From Bin87 sp965116565 (GTDB lineage: Bacteria; Chloroflexota; Dehalococcoidia; Lucifugimonadales; UBA3495): 64,000 nucleotides of DNA. A model generated the notes under the pieces. It saw only the letters and a list, made by a program, of their open reading frames with translations. It searched no databases and was not told the origin of the DNA. Positions 24,442-33,337 of this stretch are shown piece by piece (position 1 is the stretch's first letter; each line of letters begins with the position of its first letter). The position numbers and the translations under genes were made by a program. The stretch lies in NCBI GenBank assembly GCA_965116565.1, contig OZ220699.1, positions 868,001 through 932,000 of the forward strand, read 5' to 3'.

Positions 24442-27400
24442 ATGACCACCGAGTATACGACCGAAACGGCCCTTGGCAAGTTCCAAAACCTGCTGCGCGA
24501 GTTGTTCCAGTTCGATTGCTGCGATCTGGACTTCGGGATCTACCGCATCATGAACCACAAGCGGGATGTGGTTGAGCAGTTCATCACCGAAAAGCTGCCT
24601 GCTGCCGTCGCCAGCGAGTTGGATAGTGGCCCTCTTGCCGAGCAAGCCCGCGCCCAGTCCGCCCTAGCGGAAGCCGCCCAGCGCGTGCGCGAAAATCTCA
24701 CCCCTGACGCCATTGACGAACTTGGCAGCCTCAATGAGCAATTCCATGGTACGCAGGCCGGTCGCGATTACTTGGAAGCCCAAGCCAATGCTGCCCAGGG
24801 CGGCCGCAGCCGGGATGCCGTTGAAGCCGAAATCTACAACCGCCTGTGGACGTTCTTCAGCCGCTACTACGAGGAAGGCGACTTCATCTCCAAGCGGCGC
24901 TACTCGCGTAACGAACGCTACGCCATCCCCTACAATGGCGAGGAAGTCCATCTCCACTGGGCCAACAGCGGCCAGTACTACGTCAAGACCGACGAGCACT
25001 TCCGCAACTACGACTGGACGCATAACGGCGTAACCGTCCGTTTCCGACTGGACAACGCCAACCTGGAGCAGAACAACGTCAAGGGAGACGATCGCCTATT
25101 CTTGCCGCTTTGCGAAAAATCCCAATGGGACGCTGATTCACGGACGATTACGATACCTTTTGAGTACAGGCCACTGAACGGCTCAGAAAAGCAGCGGTAC
25201 GGTAAAGGCCGACAGAAGCAGCAAGACAACATCATCGCTGGCGCCATCACCGCGATTCAGGAAAACTTGCCGCAACATCCCGACGCACTGGCCGCGTTGA
25301 CCGGCGAGCACCGGCGCAACGGCAACGACCCGGTCAGCCATTTGGAGCACCACCTGCGCCGTTACGTCACCCGCAACAACGCTGACTTCTTCATCCACAA
25401 AGACCTGGCTGGCTTCCTCAATCGGGAACTGGACTTCTACCTGAAAAACGAAGTGCTGAACCTGGACAATATGACCGTCGCAGGTCAGAACATGGCCGAC
25501 GGCTGGTTCCAGACACTGCGGCTGGTCAAGGAAGTAGGCGGCAAAATCATCGAATTCTTGGCCCAGATTGAAAATTTCCAGAGGACGCTGTACGAAAAGC
25601 GCAAGTTTGTCACGGAAACCCAATACTGCATCACTCTGGGCAACATCGACGCCGACTTCTACCCAGACATCATCGCCAACGAGGCGCAATGGGACGAGTG
25701 GCAGGAGTTGTTCTCTATTGACAGCAGAGAACGCAGCGGTGCATTCCTGCAAGCCCACCCCACCTTGGTACTGGACACCAAGCACTTCAAGACTGCCTTC
25801 ACCGACCGTCTATTGGCGTCCTTCGAAGATTTGGACGGTGTAGCTGACGCACTGCTGTTGCACGGCGACAACTGGCAGGCGCTCCGTTTGATGCAAAGAA
25901 AATACGACGGTACTGTCAGGTGCATTTACATTGATCCGCCGTACAACACTGGCCAAGACGGGTTCATGTACAAGGACAAATACCAGCACTCAACTTGGTT
26001 GGCTATGATGGACAATCTGATGCCGTATTGGCTATCCCTATTGGCGCAGTCTGGGTCGCTAGTGTCCCACATTGATGAACACGAGTTCAATCAGTTAGAC
26101 CATCTGATAGGCGTGCATTTCGGCACTGAACAAAATGTCGGTCCAGTCATCTGGGACAAGCGCAACCCCAAAGGGGACGCTACCGCAATCGCAAGCCAGC
26201 ATGAGTATCTTTGCTGGGCAGTCCGAGACTACAGTGCACTGAAAGGCAACAAACGCAGACTTTCGAGACGGAAGGAAAACGCGCAGGACATCATCGAAAA
26301 AGCGAATGGACTGATTACGCAAAACGGCGGTGTGTCAGATGCAGTCCGGGACGAGTTTAGAGCGTGGCTGGCGAAGCAGGATTTTTCTGGCGGCGAAAGA
26401 GCATACTCCAATCTCGATGACAATGGGACGGTCTATCAATCAGTATCTATGGCGTGGCCCAACACTCAGCAAGCACCGGATGAGTATTTTGCACCGCTCA
26501 TTCACCCAGTTACCGGCAAACCCTGTCCAGTACCAGCACGCGGATGGCGGAACCCGCCTCAGACGATGGCTGATCTGTCAGAGCAAGGATTGATCTTGTT
26601 TGGAGCGGACGAAACGACGCAACCTAGGCGCAAGTACCAGTTGCAAGACAACATGAGCGAAAATGTGCCGTCTCTGTACTACTATGGCGGTAGCGACACC
26701 AATCTGCAAAAAGATTTCGGTTATTCGTTTGACAACCCGAAGCCACTACGTTTGTCGGAGTACGTCGTCTCCATTGCAGCTTCAGACATTGATTCAGCGG
26801 TCACAGACTGTTTCGCCGGTTCCGGAACCACCGGTCATGCGGTGATCAACCTGAATCGGGAAGATGGCGGGGAGCGCAAATTCATCTTAGTGGAAATGGG
26901 TGAGTACTTTGACACCGTGCTGTTGCCCCGCATCAAGAAAGTCACATTCACGCCCCAGTGGAAGGACGGCAAACCGCAACGGGCTGCCACTGCGGAAGAG
27001 GCGGAGCGCTCGCCTCGCATCGTGAAGTACATCCGTCTGGAGTCCTACGAGGATGCGCTGGACAGCATCGAGTTTGACGATGTGAAAGGTCAACAAGCTC
27101 AGCTACAGCTGACAGTGCCGGATGACGAGTACCTGCTCAAGTATATGCTGCGTTGGGAAACCAAGGACAGTGCAACGCTGCTCAACGTCGGAGAGCTGAA
27201 AAGCCCCCTCGATTACCGGCTGCGTGCCCACGTCAACGGCGAAAAGAAGGAACGCAAGGTTGACCTGCCGGAGACCTTCAACTACCTGCTTGGCCTGAAC
27301 ATCCGCACGCGACGCGCCTACGACGACGACGGACGCCGATACCTGGTGTACCGGGGCGAAACCCGGGAGGCACCCGGCCGCAAAGTTGCCGTTATCTGGC

Positions 27401-27576
27401 GGGCCACCGAGAATTGGAACGAGGAAGACTTCGCCCGCGACCGTGATTTCGTCGCGGAGCACAACTTGGCCGGCGACGCTGATACCGTGTACGTCAACGG
27501 CGATTCCTGCATCACCGGCGCCAAGCCCATTGAGCCGATGTTCAAGGCGCGAATGTTTGCTGGCATGGACGCCTAA
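24442..27576 (+). CDS. type III-like restriction-modification methyltransferase (Mod) with long N-terminal region
   Basis: A 1044-residue beta-class N6-adenine methyltransferase. The catalytic motif IV DPPYNTG is at 498-504 and the SAM-binding FAGSGTTGHAV at 791-801, so IV precedes I as in type III Mod proteins; the region between probably holds target recognition. The first 480 residues have no recognised motif and resemble the long N-terminal extension of some stand-alone Mod-like enzymes. It is 29 bases upstream of a helicase-nuclease gene, forming a two-gene system. Base composition looks lower in G+C than the flanks, consistent with horizontal transfer. No phase-variable repeat tract is seen. 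Confidence 0.9.
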   Translation: MTTEYTTETALGKFQNLLRELFQFDCCDLDFGIYRIMNHKRDVVEQFITEKLPAAVASELDSGPLAEQARAQSALAEAAQRVRENLTPDAIDELGSLNEQFHGTQAGRDYLEAQANAAQGGRSRDAVEAEIYNRLWTFFSRYYEEGDFISKRRYSRNERYAIPYNGEEVHLHWANSGQYYVKTDEHFRNYDWTHNGVTVRFRLDNANLEQNNVKGDDRLFLPLCEKSQWDADSRTITIPFEYRPLNGSEKQRYGKGRQKQQDNIIAGAITAIQENLPQHPDALAALTGEHRRNGNDPVSHLEHHLRRYVTRNNADFFIHKDLAGFLNRELDFYLKNEVLNLDNMTVAGQNMADGWFQTLRLVKEVGGKIIEFLAQIENFQRTLYEKRKFVTETQYCITLGNIDADFYPDIIANEAQWDEWQELFSIDSRERSGAFLQAHPTLVLDTKHFKTAFTDRLLASFEDLDGVADALLLHGDNWQALRLMQRKYDGTVRCIYIDPPYNTGQDGFMYKDKYQHSTWLAMMDNLMPYWLSLLAQSGSLVSHIDEHEFNQLDHLIGVHFGTEQNVGPVIWDKRNPKGDATAIASQHEYLCWAVRDYSALKGNKRRLSRRKENAQDIIEKANGLITQNGGVSDAVRDEFRAWLAKQDFSGGERAYSNLDDNGTVYQSVSMAWPNTQQAPDEYFAPLIHPVTGKPCPVPARGWRNPPQTMADLSEQGLILFGADETTQPRRKYQLQDNMSENVPSLYYYGGSDTNLQKDFGYSFDNPKPLRLSEYVVSIAASDIDSAVTDCFAGSGTTGHAVINLNREDGGERKFILVEMGEYFDTVLLPRIKKVTFTPQWKDGKPQRAATAEEAERSPRIVKYIRLESYEDALDSIEFDDVKGQQAQLQLTVPDDEYLLKYMLRWETKDSATLLNVGELKSPLDYRLRAHVNGEKKERKVDLPETFNYLLGLNIRTRRAYDDDGRRYLVYRGETREAPGRKVAVIWRATENWNEEDFARDRDFVAEHNLAGDADTVYVNGDSCITGAKPIEPMFKARMFAGMDA

Positions 27577-27605
27577 ACCCAGCGATTTATTGGAGGAGAC
27601 GTACC

Positions 27606-30600
27606 ATGCCACCCCGAGGCCGGCCACAACCAGGGTATGCCCAACTGGAGCAGAAGTTATCGCTACTGGCTTGGCTGCACCAGCAGTTGGGCTATGCGAA
27701 GACGACCGACTTGCTTGGAGACTTTAAGCGCGCCGACGAGGGCTTTGACACCGATGGGCACAGCCATATCTACGCCCGGCTGGCTTCGCAATCTGGGCAA
27801 CTACAGGGCGTCAACACGGACGACCTGGAACGCTACGACGATAACATCCGCCAGCACCTGGACGCTATGAACGCTGGCCGGGCGGAAGCCATTACTCTGC
27901 GTTACTTCCAGTATCTGGCGGCGCTGTATACCGAAATTTACCTTGACCGCTATTGCAATCGGCGTGCATCCTTGCTGCGTTCGCTCAACGAATTCGTGGC
28001 CCAGCATAACGCCGGCCGCATCGCTAGCGAGCGTTGGGAACCTTTCGAAAAGACCGACCTGGACAAGCTGGCCTTCTGGATGGCCACAGGCAGCGGGAAG
28101 ACGTTGCTGCTGCATCTGAACTACCGGCAGTTTCTTCACTACAATCAGGAGCCCTTGGACAACATCTTGCTTATTACTCCCAATGAAGGGCTGAGCCAGC
28201 AGCACATCGAGGAGTTGCAGGCATCCAACATTTCGGCGGAGCGATTTGACCTCAATGATAGCGGCAGTTTGCTCAATACAACCGGGACTGTAAAGGTCAC
28301 CGAGATTACGAAGCTGGTAATGGAAAAACGCGGCGAAGGCGATAGCGTTCCAGTGGAAGCCTTCGAGGGGAACAACCTGATTTTCGTGGACGAGGGGCAC
28401 AAAGGCTCGGGCGGGGAAGCATGGCGGAGGGTACGCGACTACTTGGGCGAAACCGGCTTCACCTTTGAATACAGCGCGACCTTCGGGCAAGCACTGGCCG
28501 CAGCGAACAACGACGCGCTGCTTACCGAGTATGGCAAGGCCATCGCCTTTGATTACTCCTACCGCCACTTCCACAACGACGGCTACGGCAAGGATTTCAG
28601 CATCCTGAACCTGCAACAAGAGGGGGAGGCGGGACGGACGGACACACTGCTTCTGGCCAATCTACTGTCCTTCTACGAACAGCAGTTGGTCTTCGCACAG
28701 CAGGAAGTGGCGCTGCGGCCCTACAACCTGGCGCGGCCACTATGGACTTTCATCGGCGGCAGCGTCAACGCGATATATCAGGAAAGTCGACAGCCACGCA
28801 GCGACATTCTCACCGTAGCGCGATTCCTACACCGTGTGTTGAGCGAACCTGACTGGGCCGTCCCTGCTATCGACCGGCTGCTAGAACGTCGGTCAGGAAT
28901 TACCGACGAGCAAGGACGGGACATTTTTGCTGACCGATTCGACTATCTGCGCGGCCGTGGCACTGACGCAGCAAGCGTGTACTCCGACGCGCTGTCCCGG
29001 GTGATGCACGGAGCAGTCGGGGGGTTGCAATTGTGCGACCTGCGGGGCAGCGACGGAGAGCTGGGATTGAAAGCAGCCGGCAGCAATGATTATTTTGGCG
29101 TCATCTACATCGGGGACGCCCCCGCCTTTAAGCGGCTGGCCGACGATGCTGAGCTCGACGTCACCGAGGACGCATTGCAGGGTTCCCTGTTCGACCGGAT
29201 TAACGAACCCGATTCGACTGTTGAGGTGCTGGCCGGCTCCCGCAAATTCATCGAGGGCTGGAACTCCTGGCGCGTGTCCAACATGGGCCTGCTGAACATT
29301 GGACGTACCGAAGGTTCCCAGATAATCCAGTTGTTCGGCCAAGGCGTCCGCCTCCGGGGCCGGGATATGTCGCTGAAACGCAGTTCAGCGTTTGGCGGCG
29401 AGAAGCACCCCGACCACATCAAACTCCTAGAAACTCTCAACATCTTCGCCCTGCGCGCCAACTACATGACTCAGTTTCGGGATTACCTGGAAAGCGAAGG
29501 CATCGACACGCAAGGGCCACTGGAACTGCCGTTGTTCATCCAGCCTAACCAAGACTTCCTGAACAAAGGCTTGGTTATACCCCGCCTGGACGAAGGCAAG
29601 GATTTCGCCGGCCAAGAGACCGTGCTGTTGCAACACGACCCCGAAATCGGCCCGGTATCCGTGGTGATGTCAGCGACGGTACAGCAAATCGCTAGCGGTC
29701 AAAGTGGCATCGTGGAAACTAGCGCCAGCGCCGGGTTACAAAGGACCATTCCGTCGGAAAGCCTGGACCTGGTTGATTGGGACAGGGTCTATATGGCAAT
29801 GCTGGAGTACAAGGCATCTCGAGAGTGGAGTAATTTGCTGATTAGTCCGGGTGCGTTAAGGAACATCGTGCAGGCACAACCAGCAGTGTACCATTTGGAA
29901 GCAGAGCAATCCGTAGTTGAGCCAAAGAGTCATAGCGACCGGCAACGGCTACAGGAAGCGGTCACCAACATACTCCGCCGATACGCCGACGCGCTCTACG
30001 GGCGCCGACGAGCACGTTGGGAATCCAACCACCTGACCTATCGAAAACTCGACGACACCGATGCCAACTTCCGGTTCAACATCGCCGAAAGCGGTGGCCC
30101 CGGACAGTACGTCGTCAGAGTTCCTCGCGGCAAACCGGACTTGGCTCAGGAAATTGAAAGTCTCATCGCGGACTGCACGACCCTCTGCACGCAGGACCAA
30201 GACGACTTGCCGCGCATCCACTTTGACCGACACTTGTACCAGCCGCTCTTGGTAGAAACCGACGATATATCCTCATCTCCGCCCGGCTTGCAAGAGAGCG
30301 AGCGCAAATTCGTAGCAGACCTGCGCGATTATTGCTCAAGCTCGTCACACACTCTAACAGCAGACACGGAGCTGTTTTTGCTGCGCAACCTCACCCGTGG
30401 CAAAGGCGTCGGATTCTTCGAGAACAGTGGGTTCTACCCTGATTTCATCCTGTGGATCAAGTCGGCTGAAGCACAGCGTATCGTGCTTATTGAACCCCAC
30501 GGGATGCTAAATGCGAAAGCCTACGCACATGACGAGAAAGCGAAACTCCATGAGCGCCTGCCAAGCATAACCAAGCAAATCGCAGATCGTTCTGGCCTTG

Positions 30601-30761
30601 CCAACGTCCAACTTGACTCGTTCATCGTTTCAGCGACCCCTTATGATGAGTTGCGAATGCGTTACGGCGAAGGGCAGTGGTCTAGGGATGACTTTGCCGA
30701 CAAACATATCCTGTTTCCAGACGATGAGTACCGCTATCTGAAGCCGATTTTCGGATACTGA
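27606..30761 (+). CDS. type III-like restriction subunit: superfamily 2 helicase with C-terminal PD-(D/E)xK-like nuclease
   Basis: A 1051-residue DEAD/DEAH-type motor. Walker A ATGSGKT is at 160-166, motif II DEGH at 262-265, motif III SAT near 291, and IGRTEGSQIIQLFGQGVRLRG is the Res-type motif VI region. Near the C-terminus FYPDFILW (Asp946) and IVLIEPHG (Glu963) form a nuclease-like motif in which the usual Lys of EPKG is His965. It would cut unmethylated DNA after ATP-driven sliding. GGAGG before the ATG at 27606 supports the start. Intact length and motifs suggest function. Confidence 0.9.
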   Translation: MPPRGRPQPGYAQLEQKLSLLAWLHQQLGYAKTTDLLGDFKRADEGFDTDGHSHIYARLASQSGQLQGVNTDDLERYDDNIRQHLDAMNAGRAEAITLRYFQYLAALYTEIYLDRYCNRRASLLRSLNEFVAQHNAGRIASERWEPFEKTDLDKLAFWMATGSGKTLLLHLNYRQFLHYNQEPLDNILLITPNEGLSQQHIEELQASNISAERFDLNDSGSLLNTTGTVKVTEITKLVMEKRGEGDSVPVEAFEGNNLIFVDEGHKGSGGEAWRRVRDYLGETGFTFEYSATFGQALAAANNDALLTEYGKAIAFDYSYRHFHNDGYGKDFSILNLQQEGEAGRTDTLLLANLLSFYEQQLVFAQQEVALRPYNLARPLWTFIGGSVNAIYQESRQPRSDILTVARFLHRVLSEPDWAVPAIDRLLERRSGITDEQGRDIFADRFDYLRGRGTDAASVYSDALSRVMHGAVGGLQLCDLRGSDGELGLKAAGSNDYFGVIYIGDAPAFKRLADDAELDVTEDALQGSLFDRINEPDSTVEVLAGSRKFIEGWNSWRVSNMGLLNIGRTEGSQIIQLFGQGVRLRGRDMSLKRSSAFGGEKHPDHIKLLETLNIFALRANYMTQFRDYLESEGIDTQGPLELPLFIQPNQDFLNKGLVIPRLDEGKDFAGQETVLLQHDPEIGPVSVVMSATVQQIASGQSGIVETSASAGLQRTIPSESLDLVDWDRVYMAMLEYKASREWSNLLISPGALRNIVQAQPAVYHLEAEQSVVEPKSHSDRQRLQEAVTNILRRYADALYGRRRARWESNHLTYRKLDDTDANFRFNIAESGGPGQYVVRVPRGKPDLAQEIESLIADCTTLCTQDQDDLPRIHFDRHLYQPLLVETDDISSSPPGLQESERKFVADLRDYCSSSSHTLTADTELFLLRNLTRGKGVGFFENSGFYPDFILWIKSAEAQRIVLIEPHGMLNAKAYAHDEKAKLHERLPSITKQIADRSGLANVQLDSFIVSATPYDELRMRYGEGQWSRDDFADKHILFPDDEYRYLKPIFGY

Positions 30762-30764
30762 GCG

Positions 30765-31070
30765 GCACACTAAAGCGCAAATGGGCACCGTCCGTCGTTC
30801 GTCCTTCTCGATCTTACCCGGGCTACCTGACCTTCCGGGAATCTGCGTCGTCACAGGAACGGACTGTGGCAATTCGCCACGGGTCAATAATGACGGTGTA
30901 GGCCATGACTTGCTGAAAGTAGCAGTCGGTCACTTGGTAGCTGGTGTAGCCGTCCCCGAGCAGCTTTACGACGCCAGCACTGTCCGGGAACTGGGCGACG
31001 CGTGGAAGATTTGGCCTATAGTCCTATTACGAAATCCGTTGGTCTGTTGCTCAATCTCAGAGGGTGTCCA
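30765..31070. other. gene-free stretch after the restriction subunit
   Basis: A 132-codon frame runs from 30781 to 31179, but it has no ribosome-binding site, resembles nothing I know, and its last third is the repeat at 31071. I regard it as non-coding. No terminator is obvious. Confidence 0.5.
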
Positions 31071-31157
31071 AGAAGCCGGCCGTGAATTTGAGCCGAGAGA
31101 TGAGATTGTGAAGGAATTCCCCCTCCCGCCAGAGGCGGACGTGCCGCACCCCAGCCC
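31071..31157 (+). repeat. about 87-bp direct repeat, copy 2
   Basis: Second copy of 23971-24058, immediately left of the second 173-bp element. The pair of repeats therefore brackets the restriction-modification genes inside the 173-bp elements. Confidence 0.75.
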
Positions 31158-31177
31158 AGGGCAATCACATTTGGCGT

Positions 31178-31350
31178 AACTGTTCAGCGTAGGTAGGTTT
31201 TCTTGTTATGGACGCCTCACCGGCAGGCCGGCGGAAACCTGTAAAGTACGCTGATCAGGGAACGTGAGCATGGGAAGGATTTTCTGGATACTGGCTCAAG
31301 GCCGGTATGACGGTTTTGGCGTCAGACGGTCACCTCAAACCTGAACAGTT
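31178..31350 (+). repeat. 173-bp MITE-like element, copy 2
   Basis: Begins AACTGTTCAG and ends CTGAACAGTT, a perfect 10-bp terminal inverted repeat. Same length and orientation as copy 1 (23479-23651), about 90% identical. Contains a near-perfect internal hairpin around GGCTCAAGGCC. No coding potential, so it would need a transposase in trans. Confidence 0.85.
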
Positions 31351-31351
31351 G

Positions 31352-31361
31352 CAGTACGTTG
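31352..31361 (+). repeat. right copy of 10-bp direct repeat CAGTACGTTG
   Basis: Matches 23468-23477. Its last three bases form part of the -35 (TTGACT, 31359-31364) of the thiamine operon promoter. Confidence 0.55.
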
Positions 31362-31387
31362 ACTAGATTCGTTGGTAGTGCTACATT
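31359..31387 (+). promoter_or_regulatory. promoter of the thiamine operon
   Basis: TTGACT (31359-31364), 17-base spacer, TACATT (31382-31387). It lies just right of the island boundary and about 25 bases before the riboswitch. TACAAT at 31393 is an alternative -10 with a poorer -35. Confidence 0.5.
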
Positions 31388-31414
31388 CGACGTACAATAG
31401 AATGCCTGACGCGA

Positions 31415-31512
31415 AATCTGGCGGGAGCTCGGGCAAACCGGGCTGAGAGGGCGACCAAATTCGTCGCCGACCGTCTGTACCTGACTCGGGTAATGCCGGC
31501 GTAGGAACAGTA
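31415..31512 (+). promoter_or_regulatory. TPP (THI-box) riboswitch
   Basis: The two conserved parts are present in order: CTGAGAGGG (31443-31451) after a GGGAGC...GGGC region, a variable stem, then ACCTGACTCGGGTAATGCCG (31479-31498) and GCGTAGGAA. CTG near 31418 and CAG near 31508 close P1. Thiamine pyrophosphate binding would switch off the thiG-thiE-thiS operon through the terminator at 31530. Confidence 0.94.
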
Positions 31513-31529
31513 GGTAGCACTGATGCTTT

Positions 31530-31563
31530 GCCGCCGGGTTTCCGCCTGGCGGCGACCTTTTTT
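31530..31563 (+). terminator. riboswitch expression-platform terminator
   Basis: GCCGCC(GGG) at 31530-31538 pairs with (CCT)GGCGGC ending at 31553, followed by GACCTTTTTTT. It sits between the riboswitch and thiG. Confidence 0.85.
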
Positions 31564-31609
31564 GGGCCGTGTGGACGGCCCTGGACACTAAACCAGGAGA
31601 GTAGCAGCC

Positions 31610-32395
31610 ATGGCCGATGAACTGGTGATAGGCGGCGTAACGTTCAATTCCCGGCTGATCGTTGGGACGGGTCGGCATCGCAGCATGCAGGAAATGGTCG
31701 ATTCGCTGGAAGCGTCGGGCACCGAGATGGTCACGGTTGCGATACGGCGGTTGGACCTGGACAATCCCGAGCAGAACATCCTGGAGCACATCAATCTCGA
31801 CAAGTACCGGATCCTGCCGAACACAGCGGGCTGCAGGACCGTTGAAGAGGCGCTTTTCGTGGCGCGTTTGGGTCGGGAAGTCGCTCAAACGGATTTCGTG
31901 AAGCTCGAAGTAATCCCGGATGCCAAGTACCTGTTCCCTGATCCCAACGGGACGTTGGAAGCTGCGCGGCAACTGGTCGATGATGGATTCAAAGTCCTGC
32001 CCTATATCCACGCCGATCCGGTTCTGGCGAAGAACCTGGAGGAGGCGGGCTGTGTGACAGTGATGCCTCTTGGCTCGGCAATCGGATCCGGTCAGGGGAT
32101 CCACACCGTTGAAGAGGTCAGGATTATCCTGGAGAACGCCACGGTTCCGGTAGTAGTCGATGCCGGCCTTGCGGTTCCATCAGATGCTTCCAAAGCCCTG
32201 GAGATTGGGGCCGATGCGGTGCTGGTCAATACCGCCATAGCCCAGGCGGAAAATCCTGCTCTAATGGCGGACGCCTTCAAAAAAGGCGTTGAGGCCGGCC
32301 GACAGGCATACCTGGCGGGTCGAATCCCGGTCCGCACGGAAGCGATAGCCAGCAGCCCGCCAACGGACGTCCCGGAACCGGCTGTGGCAAACTAG
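31610..32395 (+). CDS. thiG: thiazole synthase ThiG
   Basis: A 261-residue TIM-barrel enzyme forming the thiazole phosphate of thiamine from deoxyxylulose phosphate, dehydroglycine and ThiS-thiocarboxylate. The Schiff-base lysine is K98 in DFVKLEVIPD; NTAGCRTVEEA, PLGSAIGSGQGI and VDAGLAVPSDASKALEIGADAVLVNTAIA are diagnostic. A 15-residue tail follows the core. GGAGAG precedes the ATG. It is the first gene behind the TPP riboswitch. Confidence 0.97.
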   Translation: MADELVIGGVTFNSRLIVGTGRHRSMQEMVDSLEASGTEMVTVAIRRLDLDNPEQNILEHINLDKYRILPNTAGCRTVEEALFVARLGREVAQTDFVKLEVIPDAKYLFPDPNGTLEAARQLVDDGFKVLPYIHADPVLAKNLEEAGCVTVMPLGSAIGSGQGIHTVEEVRIILENATVPVVVDAGLAVPSDASKALEIGADAVLVNTAIAQAENPALMADAFKKGVEAGRQAYLAGRIPVRTEAIASSPPTDVPEPAVAN

Positions 32396-32416
32396 CAGTA
32401 CCGGACGGTTGTCGAA

Positions 32417-33133
32417 TTGACCAGCGAACGGGCCATATTGCAGTATCCGTGCCTGTGCCTGGTCACGGATCCCGGCGTGTGTCCGCGCGACGAATTGTCC
32501 GGCCGCGTCTCCGCAGCGGTGAACGGCGGGGTCGACATAGTTCAACTTCGAGATAAAGAACTGCCGGGCGCAGCATTGCTGGAACTGGCCAAGGAACTCC
32601 AGAGCGCCATTGAGGGCCAAGCTCTGTTGCTGGTGAATGAGCGCGTGGACGTGGCCGCGGCCGCTCTGGCGGATGGCGTGCAGTTGGGCGAGGCGGGGCT
32701 GCCAACAGACGTCTCACGCCGGATGCTGGGCGACACAGCACTCATCGGCCGATCGGTCCATTCGGTTGACGGCGCCGGTGCGGCGATGAAAAGCGCAGCG
32801 GACTTCCTGCTGGTGGGCACGATGTTTGCGACGCGGTCCCATCCCGGCGAAGAACCCTCCGGACCCAGCCTTTTGAATCGCATCCGAGCCGCAGGCATCG
32901 CCGGTCCGATGCTTGGGATCGGCGGGATCACCGAGGAGAACGCCGGACAGGTCATGGCCGCGGGAGCACACGGCGTAGCGGTAATCACAGCCATCCTGGC
33001 TGATCCCGATCCTTACGCCGCCGCGAATCGACTCAAATCGGTTATGGTAGATGGGTCGCCGGAAAGCAATGCGATGAGAGCAGCAGAGCTGACGGTCGTC
33101 CCGGGTTTGACAGGAGGTGTTACGCCACCATGA
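32417..33133 (+). CDS. thiE: thiamine phosphate synthase ThiE
   Basis: A 238-residue TIM barrel coupling the pyrimidine diphosphate with thiazole phosphate. Family motifs: GGVDIVQLRDKELPGAALLELA, LLVNERVDVAAAALADGVQLGEAGL, IGRSVHSVDGA, GTMFATRSHPG and LGIGGITEENAGQVMAAGAHGVAVITAI. The start is TTG at 32417 with only a weak ribosome-binding site. Its stop overlaps the thiS start as ATGA. Confidence 0.95.
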   Translation: MTSERAILQYPCLCLVTDPGVCPRDELSGRVSAAVNGGVDIVQLRDKELPGAALLELAKELQSAIEGQALLLVNERVDVAAAALADGVQLGEAGLPTDVSRRMLGDTALIGRSVHSVDGAGAAMKSAADFLLVGTMFATRSHPGEEPSGPSLLNRIRAAGIAGPMLGIGGITEENAGQVMAAGAHGVAVITAILADPDPYAAANRLKSVMVDGSPESNAMRAAELTVVPGLTGGVTPP

Positions 33134-33333
33134 TCACGTTGAATGTGAATGGCAAACCGCGCGAAGTGGATGAAGGCCTGGATTTGGAATCCTATCTCGC
33201 GACCATAGACGTGAATATGAAATTCATCGCCGTCGGTTACAATGGGCAAGTCATCCGAAAAGAGGATTTTCCCGCGGTCAAACTGCATCCCGGCGACGCG
33301 TTGGAAATCGTGCGTCCGGTCGGTGGCGGCTAG
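33130..33333 (+). CDS. thiS: sulfur carrier protein ThiS
   Basis: A 67-residue ubiquitin-fold carrier ending VGGG; a C-terminal Gly-Gly is the thiocarboxylation site. MITLNVNGKPREV at the start and VIRKEDFPAVKLHPGDALEIVRPVGGG are typical. The ATG overlaps the thiE stop. Its activating E1 enzyme is not in this operon; the MoeB/ThiF-like gene at 9362 is a candidate. Confidence 0.93.
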   Translation: MITLNVNGKPREVDEGLDLESYLATIDVNMKFIAVGYNGQVIRKEDFPAVKLHPGDALEIVRPVGGG

Positions 33334-33337
33334 CAAG

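Noticed and set aside
24442..30761. BREX or DISARM system
   Set aside because: No PglZ, BrxC, BrxL, DrmA, DrmB or phospholipase-type gene; only a Mod-like and a Res-like gene are present.
30781..31179. 132-codon frame after the restriction subunit
   Set aside because: No ribosome-binding site, no recognisable domain, and its 3' third is the 87-bp repeat.
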